A stretch of 64,000 bases of DNA from Sphingomonas sp. Lineage in GTDB: Bacteria > Pseudomonadota > Alphaproteobacteria > Sphingomonadales > Sphingomonadaceae. The notes beneath the pieces are model-generated. The model worked only from the letters and a program-made list of their open reading frames with translations. It had not been told where the DNA came from and ran no database searches. The translations under genes and the position numbers were made by a program. The stretch lies in assembly GCF_019635455.1 (NCBI RefSeq), contig NZ_JAHBZJ010000001.1, positions 62,001-126,000 of the forward strand, read 5' to 3'. Positions within the stretch are counted from its first letter, which is position 1; every line of letters begins with the position of its first letter. Shown here in pieces: positions 20,846-29,993 of this stretch.

Positions 20846-21271
20846 ATGACAGCCCCCGCGCCAGCCGCTAACCGCGCCGCTGTGCTTCGCCGTCTCGTCC
20901 TCGCGCATCCCCGTCTGGCCGCCGCGCTGCTCGCGCTGACGCTGGCGATGAAGCTCGCGGTCCCGGCGGGGTTCATGCCGGTCGCCGGCAACGGCACGCT
21001 GGTCCTGGCGGTGTGCTCGCAAATGGGGCCGCAACGGATCGTGATCGAGGTGCCGGGCCTGCCCGCCCAGCCGGATGACGCAGGCAGGAAGGAACAGCCC
21101 TGCGCCTTTGCCGGCTTCGCCCATGCCCTGGCGTCGGGCGCCGACCCGTTCCTGCTCGCCGGCGCCATCGCCTTCATCCTGACGCTCGGCTTCATGGCGG
21201 CGCCGCTGCCACCCCGCCGACGCGCGCGTCACGCCTGGCCCCCGTTACGCGGCCCACCCGCCATCGCCTGA
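20846..21271 (+). CDS. DUF2946-like small membrane-associated protein
   Basis: This gene encodes 141 residues. A hydrophobic N-terminal segment (RLAAALLALTLAMKLAVPAG) is followed by FMPVAGNGTLVLAVCSQMG, which is typical of DUF2946 proteins, and a second membrane helix (DPFLLAGAIAFILTLGFMAA). Proteins of this type are often encoded beside TonB receptors and copper or other metal genes. The TonB receptor gene begins 63 bp downstream, so co-transcription is likely. Only 39 bp separate its start from that of the divergent fumarase. Confidence 0.8.
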   Translation: MTAPAPAANRAAVLRRLVLAHPRLAAALLALTLAMKLAVPAGFMPVAGNGTLVLAVCSQMGPQRIVIEVPGLPAQPDDAGRKEQPCAFAGFAHALASGADPFLLAGAIAFILTLGFMAAPLPPRRRARHAWPPLRGPPAIA

Positions 21272-21334
21272 TCGACACGACGACACTCAACCCGCGCGCG
21301 GACCGCGTTCGCGCGCCGATCAGGAATGCATATC

Positions 21335-23371
21335 ATGAAGACGTTTCACACGGCGGCGCTGCTCGCCGCCACCTGCCTTGCGACCCCGGCCCTGGCCGCG
21401 GATGAGGAACAGAAACAGCCGGAGATCATCGTCACCGGCACGCCCAACCCAGAGGATCCGCCGGTCGTCGCCCAGGCCCGCGAGCGCCTTGCCCGCACGC
21501 CGGGATCGGTCGCGGTGGTCGCCGCCGAAGCCTATCAGGACCGGTTCGCGGTCGGCACGCCCGACATCCTGCGCGACGTCCCCGGTGTCCTGGCCCAGAA
21601 ACGCTATGGCGAGGAAGGGCGGCTCTCGATCCGCGGCTCCGGACTGGATCAGAGCTTTCACCAGCGCGGCGTGCTGCTGGCGCAGGACGGCGTTCCGTTC
21701 GCCGATGCCGACGGCTTTTCCGATTTTCAGAAGATCGACCCGCTGGGCGCCCGCTATGTCGAGGTGTACAAGGGCGGCAACGCATTGCGGTTCGGCGGCG
21801 CCCAGCTGGGCGGCGCGATCAATTTCGTGACCCCGAACGGCAAGACCGCCGCCTCCCCCGCGCTGCTCCGAATCGAGGGCGGCAGCGACGAGACGGTTCG
21901 CGCCGTCGGCCAGGTCGCTGGCGCATCGGGCGCGTTCGACTATTTCGCCGGGATCAACGCCTTTCACAGCGCGGGGTATCGCGTGCAGGGCTATCAGGAT
22001 CAGGTGCGCGGCACGCTGAACGCCGGCTACAGCTTCGGCGCGGACAATGAGGTGCGCGCGATCCTCTACGCGGCCGACATCTATCAGGGCGTCCCCGGCA
22101 CCGTCACGCTCGCCCAGGCGCTGTCCGACCCGCGCGCACCCGGCGCGTCCGCGATTCCGCAGAATCAGCGCCGCAATCAGGGTGTGTTCCGTGGCACGTT
22201 GCAGACCCGCCTGCGGCTCGCCGACACGCTCGTTTTCGAAGGCGGCGTCTATGCGACACAGACCGACCTCTACCATCCGGTCGGCATTTTCATCCTTCAG
22301 GATACCGATACCCAGGGCGCGTTCGGCCGCTTCGACTGGTCGGGCGCGATCGGCGAGCTGAAGGCCGACCTGTTCGCCGGGGCCTTTTATCGTCAGGGCG
22401 GCACGAACCAGACGCTGTTCACCAACGTCGCCGGGCGCGCGGGGATGCGCATCGGCGATGCCCGGCAAGAGGCGAACGGGCTGGACCTGTTCGCGGAGGG
22501 GCGGGTGTTCGTGACCGACGACCTCGCGCTGGTCGCCGGCGCGTCATGGGGGCATGCCGGGCGCGACTATCTCAACCGGTTGAGCGGCCGGACGGCGCGG
22601 CAGCGCTATGACTGGATTGCCCCTCGTGCCGGCCTGTTGTTCTCGCGGGAGGGGGTGCAGGTCTATGCCAATGTCACCCGATCGGTCGAACCGCCGCATT
22701 TCGGGGCGCTGGCGCAAACCAACACGACGGGATCGGTGTTCGTGCCGCTCGATCCCCAGCGCGCCTGGACGGCGGAGATCGGCACGCGCGGGCGCCACGG
22801 TCCGCTGGCCTGGGACGTGACCTATTATCATGCATGGGTGCGCGGCGAACTGCTCGGCTATCAGACCACGCCGACCATCCCCGCGACGGTGTTCAACGCC
22901 GGCCGGACCCGGCATCAGGGGGTCGAGGCCAGTCTGGACTGGTGGCTGATCGACCGCCCGGGCAACAGGCTGCGATTGCGACAGACCTATGCATGGTCCG
23001 ACTTCCGGTTCGACCGCGACCCCGCCTATGGCGACAACCGCCTACCGGTCGCGCCCGTCCATCAATATCGCGCGGCACTCAGATATGAGGGTAAGGGCGG
23101 CGTGTTCCTGGAGCCCAATCTCGACTGGCGCCCGATGTCGATCTGGGCGGACTATCGCAACAGCCTGCGCGTGCCGGGTTATGCGACGGTCGGGCTTGGC
23201 GCCGGGACCGATCTTGCCGGCGGCGTGACGCTGTTCGTCGATGCGCGCAATCTGACCGACCGGCATTATGTGTCCGACGTCGCCGCCGCCGTCGGCGCGA
23301 CCGCGGCCAGCGCGATCTTTCACCCGGGTGAGGGGCGCACGGTGATGGGCGGCGTTCGCGCGCGGTTTTAA
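21335..23371 (+). CDS. TonB-dependent outer-membrane receptor
   Basis: This gene encodes 678 residues. The signal peptide ends near ATPALAADEE. The TonB box is visible as PEIIVTG, followed by the plug domain (VGTPDILRDVPGVLAQKRYG, then EGRLSIRGSGLDQSFHQRGV). A 22-strand barrel should follow; the C-terminus ends in aromatic GVRARF. The receptor imports a metal chelate or other bulky ligand with TonB-ExbBD energy. The DUF2946-like neighbour points to a metal ligand such as copper or iron, but this is inference. I preferred the second Met (21335) over 21326 because it begins the signal peptide. Confidence 0.92.
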   Translation: MKTFHTAALLAATCLATPALAADEEQKQPEIIVTGTPNPEDPPVVAQARERLARTPGSVAVVAAEAYQDRFAVGTPDILRDVPGVLAQKRYGEEGRLSIRGSGLDQSFHQRGVLLAQDGVPFADADGFSDFQKIDPLGARYVEVYKGGNALRFGGAQLGGAINFVTPNGKTAASPALLRIEGGSDETVRAVGQVAGASGAFDYFAGINAFHSAGYRVQGYQDQVRGTLNAGYSFGADNEVRAILYAADIYQGVPGTVTLAQALSDPRAPGASAIPQNQRRNQGVFRGTLQTRLRLADTLVFEGGVYATQTDLYHPVGIFILQDTDTQGAFGRFDWSGAIGELKADLFAGAFYRQGGTNQTLFTNVAGRAGMRIGDARQEANGLDLFAEGRVFVTDDLALVAGASWGHAGRDYLNRLSGRTARQRYDWIAPRAGLLFSREGVQVYANVTRSVEPPHFGALAQTNTTGSVFVPLDPQRAWTAEIGTRGRHGPLAWDVTYYHAWVRGELLGYQTTPTIPATVFNAGRTRHQGVEASLDWWLIDRPGNRLRLRQTYAWSDFRFDRDPAYGDNRLPVAPVHQYRAALRYEGKGGVFLEPNLDWRPMSIWADYRNSLRVPGYATVGLGAGTDLAGGVTLFVDARNLTDRHYVSDVAAAVGATAASAIFHPGEGRTVMGGVRARF

Positions 23372-23378
23372 GGATGTG

Positions 23379-23407
23379 GCAGCCCCTTCCTTCAGGGAGG
23401 GGGCTGC
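23379..23407. terminator. hairpin between convergent genes
   Basis: A 13-bp stem with two G-T pairs and a 3-base loop (arms 23379-23391 and 23395-23407) lies just after the TonB receptor stop. It overlaps the last codons of the convergent gene. There is no T-run, so it may act as a 3' end stabiliser and not as an intrinsic terminator. Confidence 0.4.
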
Positions 23408-24423
23408 TGCGCCTCAAGGCAACTCCCGTCACGCACCCCGCTGACACTGCCGACGCCCAGAATGATCTTCGCGCGCCGGGAAAAGGTCAGCGCCTGCCAC
23501 CGCCCCATATTGCCGGTCGCCGTTCGGCTGCGCAGGAAGGTGAGGTGCAGCAGCTCGAACTGCTCGTCATCGATCCGCCCGGCATCGATCATGCAGGTCC
23601 ATTGCGCGACGTTCCACGCATAGTCGCGGCTGACCCCGTCCTGATCGACCGCCTCACTCAGGCCCTGATACCAGGCCAGCATCGCCTTCAACCGCGCGGC
23701 GCGTTCGCCCGATGGCAGTGCCGCCAGCTTGCGCCGCAGCCGCGCGACATCCTCATCCCCGGGCAGCGTCTTCTGCTGGACGCGGGTGTCGATCGCCCAT
23801 CGGACCTTGCGCATCGTGATCGGGGTGTCGGGCCATAGCCGCAGCAGCTCGCCCCTGACCTCCAGCAACAGCGCGACATAGGCATCGGCCTGCACCTGAA
23901 GCATCGCGTCGCTTTCAAAGATGCCGGTGAGTTCCCCGCGCGCGATGGGGTTCAGCTTCCCGTCCTGGCCGTGCGCCGCAAGGATGCCGGCGCGGCACCG
24001 GTCGCGCACCGGCGTGTCGAGGCAATCGCGGGAGAAGAACAGCCGGCCATATTCCGGCGCCAACTCCCGCAGCGCGCGCCGAAACCGGCGCCGGGAGTGG
24101 AATCCGTCGCGCCATGCGTGCAGCAACGGTTGCAGGCTGCCGGTCCCGTAATTCCATTGCGACATGCCGACCGAAACCAGCTGGCTGTCGAAATTGCCGA
24201 CCGGCATCGCCCAGCATCCCATGGTTTCGGGGATCGAGGTTTCGCGCATCCGCTGAAAGATCTCGGCACGGCCAAGACCAATCTCCCGGAGTTTCGCCGC
24301 GGCGTCGGGATCGATGCGGATCGCCGACACGTCGCCGACCTCGCGACAGGGCGGGCGATCCTGGGCCGCCGCCGGCAGTGCAGAGGCGAGGATCGGTGCG
24401 GCGACGGCGAGGACGTAACGCAT
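23392..24423 (-). CDS. exported protein of unknown function, possible lysozyme-like domain
   Basis: This gene encodes 343 residues. The signal peptide ends at LPAAAQ. The central part contains a distinctive stretch: ETMGCWAMPVGNFDSQLVS followed by VGMSQWNYGTGSLQPLLHAW. The Gly-Asn-Phe-Asp and Ser-x-Gly-x-x-Gln-Trp-Asn pattern recalls lysozyme- or peptidoglycan-hydrolase-like proteins that carry an N-terminal catalytic Glu before such a motif. This is a weak inference. The C-terminal half is alpha-helical. It follows the GH130-like gene by 40 bp and may share its transcript. Confidence 0.65.
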   Translation of the reverse strand: MRYVLAVAAPILASALPAAAQDRPPCREVGDVSAIRIDPDAAAKLREIGLGRAEIFQRMRETSIPETMGCWAMPVGNFDSQLVSVGMSQWNYGTGSLQPLLHAWRDGFHSRRRFRRALRELAPEYGRLFFSRDCLDTPVRDRCRAGILAAHGQDGKLNPIARGELTGIFESDAMLQVQADAYVALLLEVRGELLRLWPDTPITMRKVRWAIDTRVQQKTLPGDEDVARLRRKLAALPSGERAARLKAMLAWYQGLSEAVDQDGVSRDYAWNVAQWTCMIDAGRIDDEQFELLHLTFLRSRTATGNMGRWQALTFSRRAKIILGVGSVSGVRDGSCLEAQQPPP

Positions 24424-24463
24424 CGCGCCGGTGTGCAGCGCCCCCTTCCCGCGCGCAAGGTTT

Positions 24464-25396
24464 TCAGCTGCGCCGGATGCGCGCGCGCGCCAGCTTGCGG
24501 TCCTCCAGCGAATAATAGAGCCAGATGTCGCCGTCCCCCGCCACGACCGACGCGGCAAAGGCAATGTCGGTCGCGGTCCTCTCCTCTGCCGGGGGCGGCA
24601 CGATCAGCGGTTCGATCCCGCGCCCGATCACCCGCGTGCAGTCGCGATCGAACATCACCCAGCCGATCCGCCAGCGCGCGTCGCGGGTGGCGCCATTGTA
24701 GAACATGACCGGATGTTCGGGATCGTCGAGCAGCATCGGGCCGGTCGAAAGGTGCCAATTGTCCCAGCTGTCCTCGCGCGGCGCGAAGGGGACGGGCTGT
24801 TCCTCCCAGGGGCCGTGGATGCCCGGCCCCACGGCCAGCCCGATCCGCGATGCCTGATCGGCGGCATATTCATAGAACAGCCGCCAGCGCCCATCGGCGG
24901 TCTGCATCACCGTCGCTTCCTTGGTGTTTCCCTCTGACTTGGAGGAGGCGAGCGCCACGCCGGTCTTTTCCAGCCGGTCGATCGACGGGCCGACCGCATA
25001 GAACAGCTCGCCATGCGCCATGTCGCGTTCGACGCCGGTATAATAGACGACGTAACTGCCGTCGCGTCGCCGCAGCACGGTCGGGTCCTCCACCCCGCCG
25101 GCCTGATCGTCCGCCGGCCCCGGCACGATCGACGGACCGGGCAGCATCGCGAAGCGCTGGCCATCCCGGCTCCACCCCGCCCAGATCACCCCGGTATCGG
25201 TGACGCGCGCGCCGACCCGCGGCACCGCACGCACCATGATCCCCAGCCGCCCGTCCGGCTCGCTCCAGACAAAGGGACTCATCCAGTCGCGGGCCATCAG
25301 TTCGGGCGGCCCGTCCAGCGCCACCGGCTGAAGTTCGCGGACGCTGAAATCCACCGGCACCGCCGCCGGCGTGACGCGATCCTTCGCCGCGCTCAT
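24464..25396 (-). CDS. glycosidase-like five-bladed beta-propeller protein, GH130-like
   Basis: This gene encodes 310 residues. Segments typical of the GH130/GH43-like propeller are present: ARDWMSPFVWSEPDGRLGIM, GGVEDPTVLRRRDGSYVVYY, SEGNTKEATVMQTADGRW and DSWDNWHLSTGPMLLDD. GH130 members are mannoside phosphorylases or hydrolases. I see no signal peptide, so it is probably cytosolic. The ATG at 25396 overlaps the stop of the SDR gene (ATGA). Together they suggest processing of a sugar derivative. The precise substrate is not readable. Confidence 0.8.
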   Translation of the reverse strand: MSAAKDRVTPAAVPVDFSVRELQPVALDGPPELMARDWMSPFVWSEPDGRLGIMVRAVPRVGARVTDTGVIWAGWSRDGQRFAMLPGPSIVPGPADDQAGGVEDPTVLRRRDGSYVVYYTGVERDMAHGELFYAVGPSIDRLEKTGVALASSKSEGNTKEATVMQTADGRWRLFYEYAADQASRIGLAVGPGIHGPWEEQPVPFAPREDSWDNWHLSTGPMLLDDPEHPVMFYNGATRDARWRIGWVMFDRDCTRVIGRGIEPLIVPPPAEERTATDIAFAASVVAGDGDIWLYYSLEDRKLARARIRRS

Positions 25397-26154
25397 GCGC
25401 CCAGCGCCTGCATCAGCGACAGCCCCCCGTCGATCGCGATCTTCGCTCCGGTGATATAGCTCGCCTCGTCCGACGACAGCCATCGGGCCAGCGCCGCCAC
25501 CTCCTCCGCGGTGCCGGCGCGCCGCATCGGGATGTTCGCGGTCAGGCTGTCGCGATAGGCCGTGTCGCGCTGCGCCCGCGCGTTCATCGGGGTCAGGATC
25601 ATCCCCGGCTCGATGGCGTTGACCCGCACGCCGTTCGCCGCCTCCTCGATCGCCATCGTCTCGATAAGGTTGGTCAGCCCGCCCTTCGCCGCGCAATAGT
25701 CCGCGCCACCGGCCCGCACGGCATAGGCATGGATCGAAGAGATGTGGACGATCGAACCAGGCACCGCCGGATCGCGACCGTTGAGGAACCGGCGCGACGC
25801 CAGGAACGCCCCGGTCAGGTCGGTCGCCAGCATCCGTTGCCAGTGGGCGAGCGTCATGTCGCGCACCGCCACGCCCGCCATGTTGATCCCGGCCGAATTG
25901 ACCAGCACCGACGCCGGCCCCCAGACGCCCTCCACCGCCGCGAACGCGGCCGCCACCGACGCCTCGTCCCCGACGTCGCATTGCACCGCCATGCCGTCAC
26001 CGCCGGCGTCGCGCACCGCGGCGACGCTGGCCTGCGCGCCGGCTTCGTCCCGAAAATAGCAGACCGCGACCCGATCCCCGCGCGCGCCGAACGCGGCGGC
26101 GCAGGCCGCGCCGATCCCCGACTCCGCACCCGTCACCACCACGCACCGTGCCAT
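25393..26154 (-). CDS. short-chain dehydrogenase/reductase, glucose-dehydrogenase-like
   Basis: This gene encodes 253 residues. It is a classical SDR, with the cofactor loop TGAESGIGAA, the NSAGIN motif, the catalytic Ser in HISSIHAYAV, and the catalytic pair in YCAAKGG (Tyr and Lys). The region ITGAKIAIDGGLSLM is typical of the C-terminus. The most similar family pattern is glucose 1-dehydrogenase/3-oxoacyl reductase. It is the first gene of a three-gene minus-strand set (SDR, GH130-like, exported unknown). I chose the ATG at 26154, immediately before the first beta strand. Confidence 0.9.
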   Translation of the reverse strand: MARCVVVTGAESGIGAACAAAFGARGDRVAVCYFRDEAGAQASVAAVRDAGGDGMAVQCDVGDEASVAAAFAAVEGVWGPASVLVNSAGINMAGVAVRDMTLAHWQRMLATDLTGAFLASRRFLNGRDPAVPGSIVHISSIHAYAVRAGGADYCAAKGGLTNLIETMAIEEAANGVRVNAIEPGMILTPMNARAQRDTAYRDSLTANIPMRRAGTAEEVAALARWLSSDEASYITGAKIAIDGGLSLMQALGA

Positions 26155-26222
26155 TGGCCTTCTCCGCTCCACCCCGCCTGGCGACAATGCAGCAGGCGGC
26201 AAAGAGTTGCGGGGAGTGCCGG

Positions 26223-27515
26223 CTAGAGCACGTAACGGCTCAGATCGGTGTTGCGGGCGATGCTGGCGAGTTGCGCCTCGACATAGGCGGCATCGACGGT
26301 CAGCATCGATCCGCCGCGATCCTCGGCATCGAAACTGATGTCCTCCAGCAGCTTTTCCATCACCGTCTGCAAACGGCGCGCACCGATATTCTCGACCTCG
26401 CCATTCACCTCCGCGGCGATGCGGGCGATCGCGCGGATGCCGTCGCCGGTGAACGCCACCTCCACGCCCTCGGTCCCGATCAACGCACGATATTGTTCGG
26501 GCAGGCTCGCCTTGGTGTCGGACAGGATCGCGACGAAATCATCTTCGGTCAGGCCCTTCAGCTCGACCCGGATCGGCAGGCGGCCCTGAAGCTCGGGCAG
26601 CAGGTCGCTGGGCTTGGCGACGTGGAACGCGCCGCTGGCGATGAACAGGATATGGTCGGTCTTCATCGGCCCGTATTTGGTCGCGACCGTCGTCCCCTCG
26701 ATCAGCGGCAGCAGGTCGCGCTGCACGCCTTCGCGGCTGACGCTCCCGCCGCGCACGTCGCTCACCGCGATCTTGTCGATCTCGTCCAGAAAGACGATGC
26801 CGTTCGCCTCGGCGTCGGCGAGCGCGACCCGCGCGACATCGTCCTGATCCAGCCGCTTGTCGGCCTCCTCCTCGACCAGCTTCGCCCAGGCGGCGTGGAC
26901 GTTCATCTTGCGCCGCTTCAACTGCGGGCCGCCAAAGCCCTTCATCATCTCGCCCAGGTTGATCATCTGCGGTCCCGCGCCGGGGATTTCGAACGGCATG
27001 CCCTGTGCCGCCTCCACCTCGATCTCTATCTCGGTATTGTCGAGATGGCCGGCGTTCAGCCGCTCGCGAAACGCCTCGCGCGTGGCCTGGCTCGAATCCT
27101 TGCCGGTCAGCGCGTCGAGCAGGCGGGTCATCGCCGCGGCCTCCGCCTTGTCCTTCACCGCCGTGCGCCGCCGTTCCTTCTCCAGCCGGATCGCCTCCTC
27201 GACCAGGTCGCGGGCGATCTGTTCGACGTCGCGGCCGACATAGCCGACCTCGGTGAACTTGGTCGCCTCGACCTTCACGAACGGCGCGTCGGCCAGCTTG
27301 GCCAGGCGGCGGCTGATCTCGGTCTTGCCGCAGCCGGTGGGGCCGATCATCAGGATGTTCTTCGGGGTCACCTCGTCGCGCAGGTCGGGCTTCAGCTTCT
27401 GGCGGCGCCAGCGGTTGCGCAGGGCCACCGCCACCGCACGCTTCGCTTCGGTCTGGCCGATGATATGTTCGTCGAGCGCGGCGACGATCGCCTTGGGCGT
27501 CAGATTGTCGTTCAT
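26223..27515 (-). CDS. hslU: ATP-dependent protease ATPase subunit HslU
   Basis: This gene encodes 430 residues. It is the AAA+ unfoldase of the HslUV protease. Visible are [16 protein letters not shown] at the start, Walker [10 protein letters not shown], the pore region [20 protein letters not shown], the variable I domain (about 110-240), Walker [13 protein letters not shown], and the C-terminal tail RYVL, which docks into HslV. The gene is third in the order hslV, a DAAO-like gene, hslU, with gaps of 17 and 33 bp. Confidence 0.97.
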   Translation of the reverse strand: MNDNLTPKAIVAALDEHIIGQTEAKRAVAVALRNRWRRQKLKPDLRDEVTPKNILMIGPTGCGKTEISRRLAKLADAPFVKVEATKFTEVGYVGRDVEQIARDLVEEAIRLEKERRRTAVKDKAEAAAMTRLLDALTGKDSSQATREAFRERLNAGHLDNTEIEIEVEAAQGMPFEIPGAGPQMINLGEMMKGFGGPQLKRRKMNVHAAWAKLVEEEADKRLDQDDVARVALADAEANGIVFLDEIDKIAVSDVRGGSVSREGVQRDLLPLIEGTTVATKYGPMKTDHILFIASGAFHVAKPSDLLPELQGRLPIRVELKGLTEDDFVAILSDTKASLPEQYRALIGTEGVEVAFTGDGIRAIARIAAEVNGEVENIGARRLQTVMEKLLEDISFDAEDRGGSMLTVDAAYVEAQLASIARNTDLSRYVL

Positions 27516-27548
27516 AGGCGCCGCATTTGGGCGGTCGGTGCGCGGAGT

Positions 27549-28640
27549 TCAACCGCAGCGGAACCCGTCGAACAATCCGCGCATCGACGCGATGATGCCG
27601 GCGATGTCGTCGGGCTGTGGCGTCGCGTCGGCGACGTGCTTCTCGAACGTCCCGCCCAGCAGGATGCCGTCCGCACGCGGAAACATGTAGCCGGCCGGTC
27701 CATTATAGGCGTAGCGCACCTCCGGCTGGGGGACGAGGATCGCGAGCTGTCCGCGGATCGGGTAGAGCGTCGCATCGCCGAACAGCGCGCCCGCGCCGAG
27801 GCCGGTACAGTTGAACACCAGCCGTTCGGGCAGCGCCGCCACCTCGCTCGCCGCATTGAACCGCCGCACGACGAACCGCCCGCCCGCAATCTCGATATCG
27901 CGCGAAAGCGTCCGCAGGAAGCGCCCGGTCTCGACATACATCGTCTCGTACCGCGCCACCCGGTCCTGCGCAAAGGGATGCGCGCCGCGTTCCAGCAGGC
28001 GAAAGCCGGGCATGTGCGGCCCGGCCCGGCTCGCCCCGCCGGCATAGGTCGGCAACCAGCGAATGCCATAGTCGTCCCCGACCATGATCTGAAACCGCCG
28101 GACGCTGTATTCATAGGCGGTGTCGAGCTGTGCCTGCCATGCCGGCGTCACCGCGTCGCGATCGAAATGGCCATAGGCATGGACCTGCCCACCGGCGATG
28201 TTCGACGTGGTGTGCGGCGGCAGGTCCGCAGCGTAGAGCGTGACCGGAAACCCGGCCTCCTGCACCAGCCGCGCGGTCGTCAGCGCCATCACCCCCGCAC
28301 CGATCACCGCGACCGGCCCCTGATGTCCGGGCAGGCCGAGCGCGGTCGCCAGCTTCGACGTCCCCCAGCTGAGCGTGATCCCCGCCCCGCCATGTCCGTA
28401 ATTATGCACCAGCGCCGTGTCGCCCAGCGCCTCCCGCGCGACGCGGAAACCCGCCGGGCGATAGGGCCGCAGCCCGGCAACGGTGCGGATCACCCGGTCG
28501 GCGGACACATCGACTTTCGGCAGGCAGGTCGGGGCGCCCGCGGTCCGCACCGCCGTCGTCGCGCAACCGGTCAGGACCAGCCCGCCCGCGCCCAGCGTCG
28601 CGGAGCGGATCACATGACGGCGGGAAAGCGGCGCGTTCAC
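27549..28640 (-). CDS. D-amino-acid-oxidase-like flavoprotein with circularly permuted motif order
   Basis: This gene encodes 363 residues with a Tat-like signal (SRRHVIRSATLGAGG) and lipobox-like LVLTGC. The DAAO motifs are all present but in rotated order. GLRPYRP (56-62) and HNYGHGGAGITLSWG (79-93), which end a normal DAAO, come first. The FAD Rossmann motif VAVIGAGVMALTTA (110-123), which starts a normal DAAO, follows. Next come TTSNIAGG (144-151), NCTGLGAGALFGD (277-289), PIRGQ (294-298) and LLGGTF (327-332). The conserved arginine in GLRPYRP is kept. The flavin fold is thus probably complete. The gene sits between hslV and hslU and is probably co-transcribed. The substrate is unknown. 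Confidence 0.88.
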   Translation of the reverse strand: MNAPLSRRHVIRSATLGAGGLVLTGCATTAVRTAGAPTCLPKVDVSADRVIRTVAGLRPYRPAGFRVAREALGDTALVHNYGHGGAGITLSWGTSKLATALGLPGHQGPVAVIGAGVMALTTARLVQEAGFPVTLYAADLPPHTTSNIAGGQVHAYGHFDRDAVTPAWQAQLDTAYEYSVRRFQIMVGDDYGIRWLPTYAGGASRAGPHMPGFRLLERGAHPFAQDRVARYETMYVETGRFLRTLSRDIEIAGGRFVVRRFNAASEVAALPERLVFNCTGLGAGALFGDATLYPIRGQLAILVPQPEVRYAYNGPAGYMFPRADGILLGGTFEKHVADATPQPDDIAGIIASMRGLFDGFRCG

Positions 28641-28657
28641 CCCGCCACCCTATCGCG

Positions 28658-29209
28658 TCAATCGTCGCTGTCGAGCGTCTCTACGGTCAGCCGGTCGTTG
28701 GTGTACACGCACAGGTCGGCGGCGATCCCCATCGCCTTGCGGCAGATCGTTTCGGCATCCTGTTCGTAATCGGCGAGCGCGCGGGCGGCGGCGAGCGCGA
28801 AATTGCCGCCCGATCCGATCGCCGCGATCCCCGCCTCCGGCTCCAGCACATCGCCATTGCCAGTGACGATCAGCGTCGATGTCCGGTCGGCGACGATCAG
28901 CATCGCCTCAAGGTTGCGAAGGAACTTGTCGGTGCGCCAGTCCTTGGCCAGCTCGACCGCCGCGCGCATCAGCTGCCCCTGATGCCGCTCCAGCTTCGCC
29001 TCCAGCCGTTCGAACAGGGTAAAGGCGTCCGCCGTCGCACCGGCGAACCCGGCGATCACCGTGCCGTCGCCGAGCGGGCGAACCTTGCGCGCGTTCGGCT
29101 TCATCACCGTCTGCCCCTGTGTCACCTGCCCGTCGCCGGCGATCACCACCCGCCCGTTGCTGCGAACCGAAAGGATCGTGGTGCCATGCCATTTGATCGT
29201 GTCACTCAT
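28658..29209 (-). CDS. hslV: ATP-dependent protease peptidase subunit HslV
   Basis: This gene encodes 183 residues. It is a proteasome-beta-like threonine peptidase that forms the core of HslUV. The nucleophile is Thr10 in [10 protein letters not shown], after a nine-residue propeptide. Further signatures are [39 protein letters not shown] and [15 protein letters not shown]. The gene starts the hslV/DAAO-like/hslU set, reading leftwards. Confidence 0.97.
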   Translation of the reverse strand: MSDTIKWHGTTILSVRSNGRVVIAGDGQVTQGQTVMKPNARKVRPLGDGTVIAGFAGATADAFTLFERLEAKLERHQGQLMRAAVELAKDWRTDKFLRNLEAMLIVADRTSTLIVTGNGDVLEPEAGIAAIGSGGNFALAAARALADYEQDAETICRKAMGIAADLCVYTNDRLTVETLDSDD

Positions 29210-29242
29210 GGCGCGGGATATGGGGGACGGTCGCCCGGCTTA

Positions 29243-29980
29243 TCAAGACTCCGGATCGGCCGCCAGATCGACGACTTCAAAAGCGACGTTCCGAATCTGG
29301 CTCGCATCGATAATCATGAAAGGAAAGCGGGACGACGGCGAAGGCAGGGTCTTGATGTTCATCCCGGCACTCAAATCGGCCAGATAGCGCTCGCAGTCCC
29401 ACAAAGCGATCCGCGTGATGCACCCGTCCGATTTCAGGCCCATCTCATATAGAACGCCTCCATAGACGATGGTCTTGTCGGAATGGTCGTGGGTTGTCAG
29501 CACATAAGCTACGACAAACTCGTCTTCATTGTCCGCCGCGTTTGCAATATCGACGGCCCACCCATAGATCCAGGCTGGTAGCTGATCTGATTTCGCGAGA
29601 TGCCTAAGATACGCTCGCACGATCACATATGCGATCAGCCCCTGCATCAGGGCTATTCCGACCAGACCTCCGATCGCATCGCCGCTAGCTTCTTGACTTC
29701 CCATTGCCCGAAAAGCTGCCGCGTACGGATCGACGAGCCCGGCCGGCAAGTGAAGGATACCCCCGACTTTCGCGACAAAGATGTGATTGATGTGAATAAA
29801 CGCCGCGGAAGTGACATGCACGACCGCAGCGCTTAACAGGATCAGCGTGACAATTTCGACCGACCCTGGGGCTGGTGGCTCCGGAGCGATCGAGCGGCCT
29901 GAATGAAAGGTGCCGTAAAATGCGCAGTACGACAAAAGCCCGGGAATAAGGAAAAACAGTAAAAGACCGGACTCGATCAT
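29243..29980 (-). CDS. membrane protein of unknown function with soluble C-terminal domain
   Basis: This gene encodes 245 residues. About three to four hydrophobic helices fill the first half (GLLLFFLIPGLLSYCAFYG, then EIVTLILLSAAVVHVTSAAF, then IGGLVGIALMQGLIAYVIVR). The C-terminal half is soluble (about 145-245), with small beta segments such as KTIVYGGVLYEMGL and FPFMIIDASQIRNVAFEVVD. The layout resembles DUF6338-type proteins, but I am not sure of the family. The gene is clearly less GC-rich than its neighbours and may have been acquired. Confidence 0.7.
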   Translation of the reverse strand: MIESGLLLFFLIPGLLSYCAFYGTFHSGRSIAPEPPAPGSVEIVTLILLSAAVVHVTSAAFIHINHIFVAKVGGILHLPAGLVDPYAAAFRAMGSQEASGDAIGGLVGIALMQGLIAYVIVRAYLRHLAKSDQLPAWIYGWAVDIANAADNEDEFVVAYVLTTHDHSDKTIVYGGVLYEMGLKSDGCITRIALWDCERYLADLSAGMNIKTLPSPSSRFPFMIIDASQIRNVAFEVVDLAADPES

Positions 29981-29993
29981 CCAGCGCCAGGTC

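Noticed and set aside
26148..28769. A long plus-strand open frame opposite hslU and the DAAO-like gene
   Set aside because: It follows the codon positions of the real minus-strand genes and lacks any motif.
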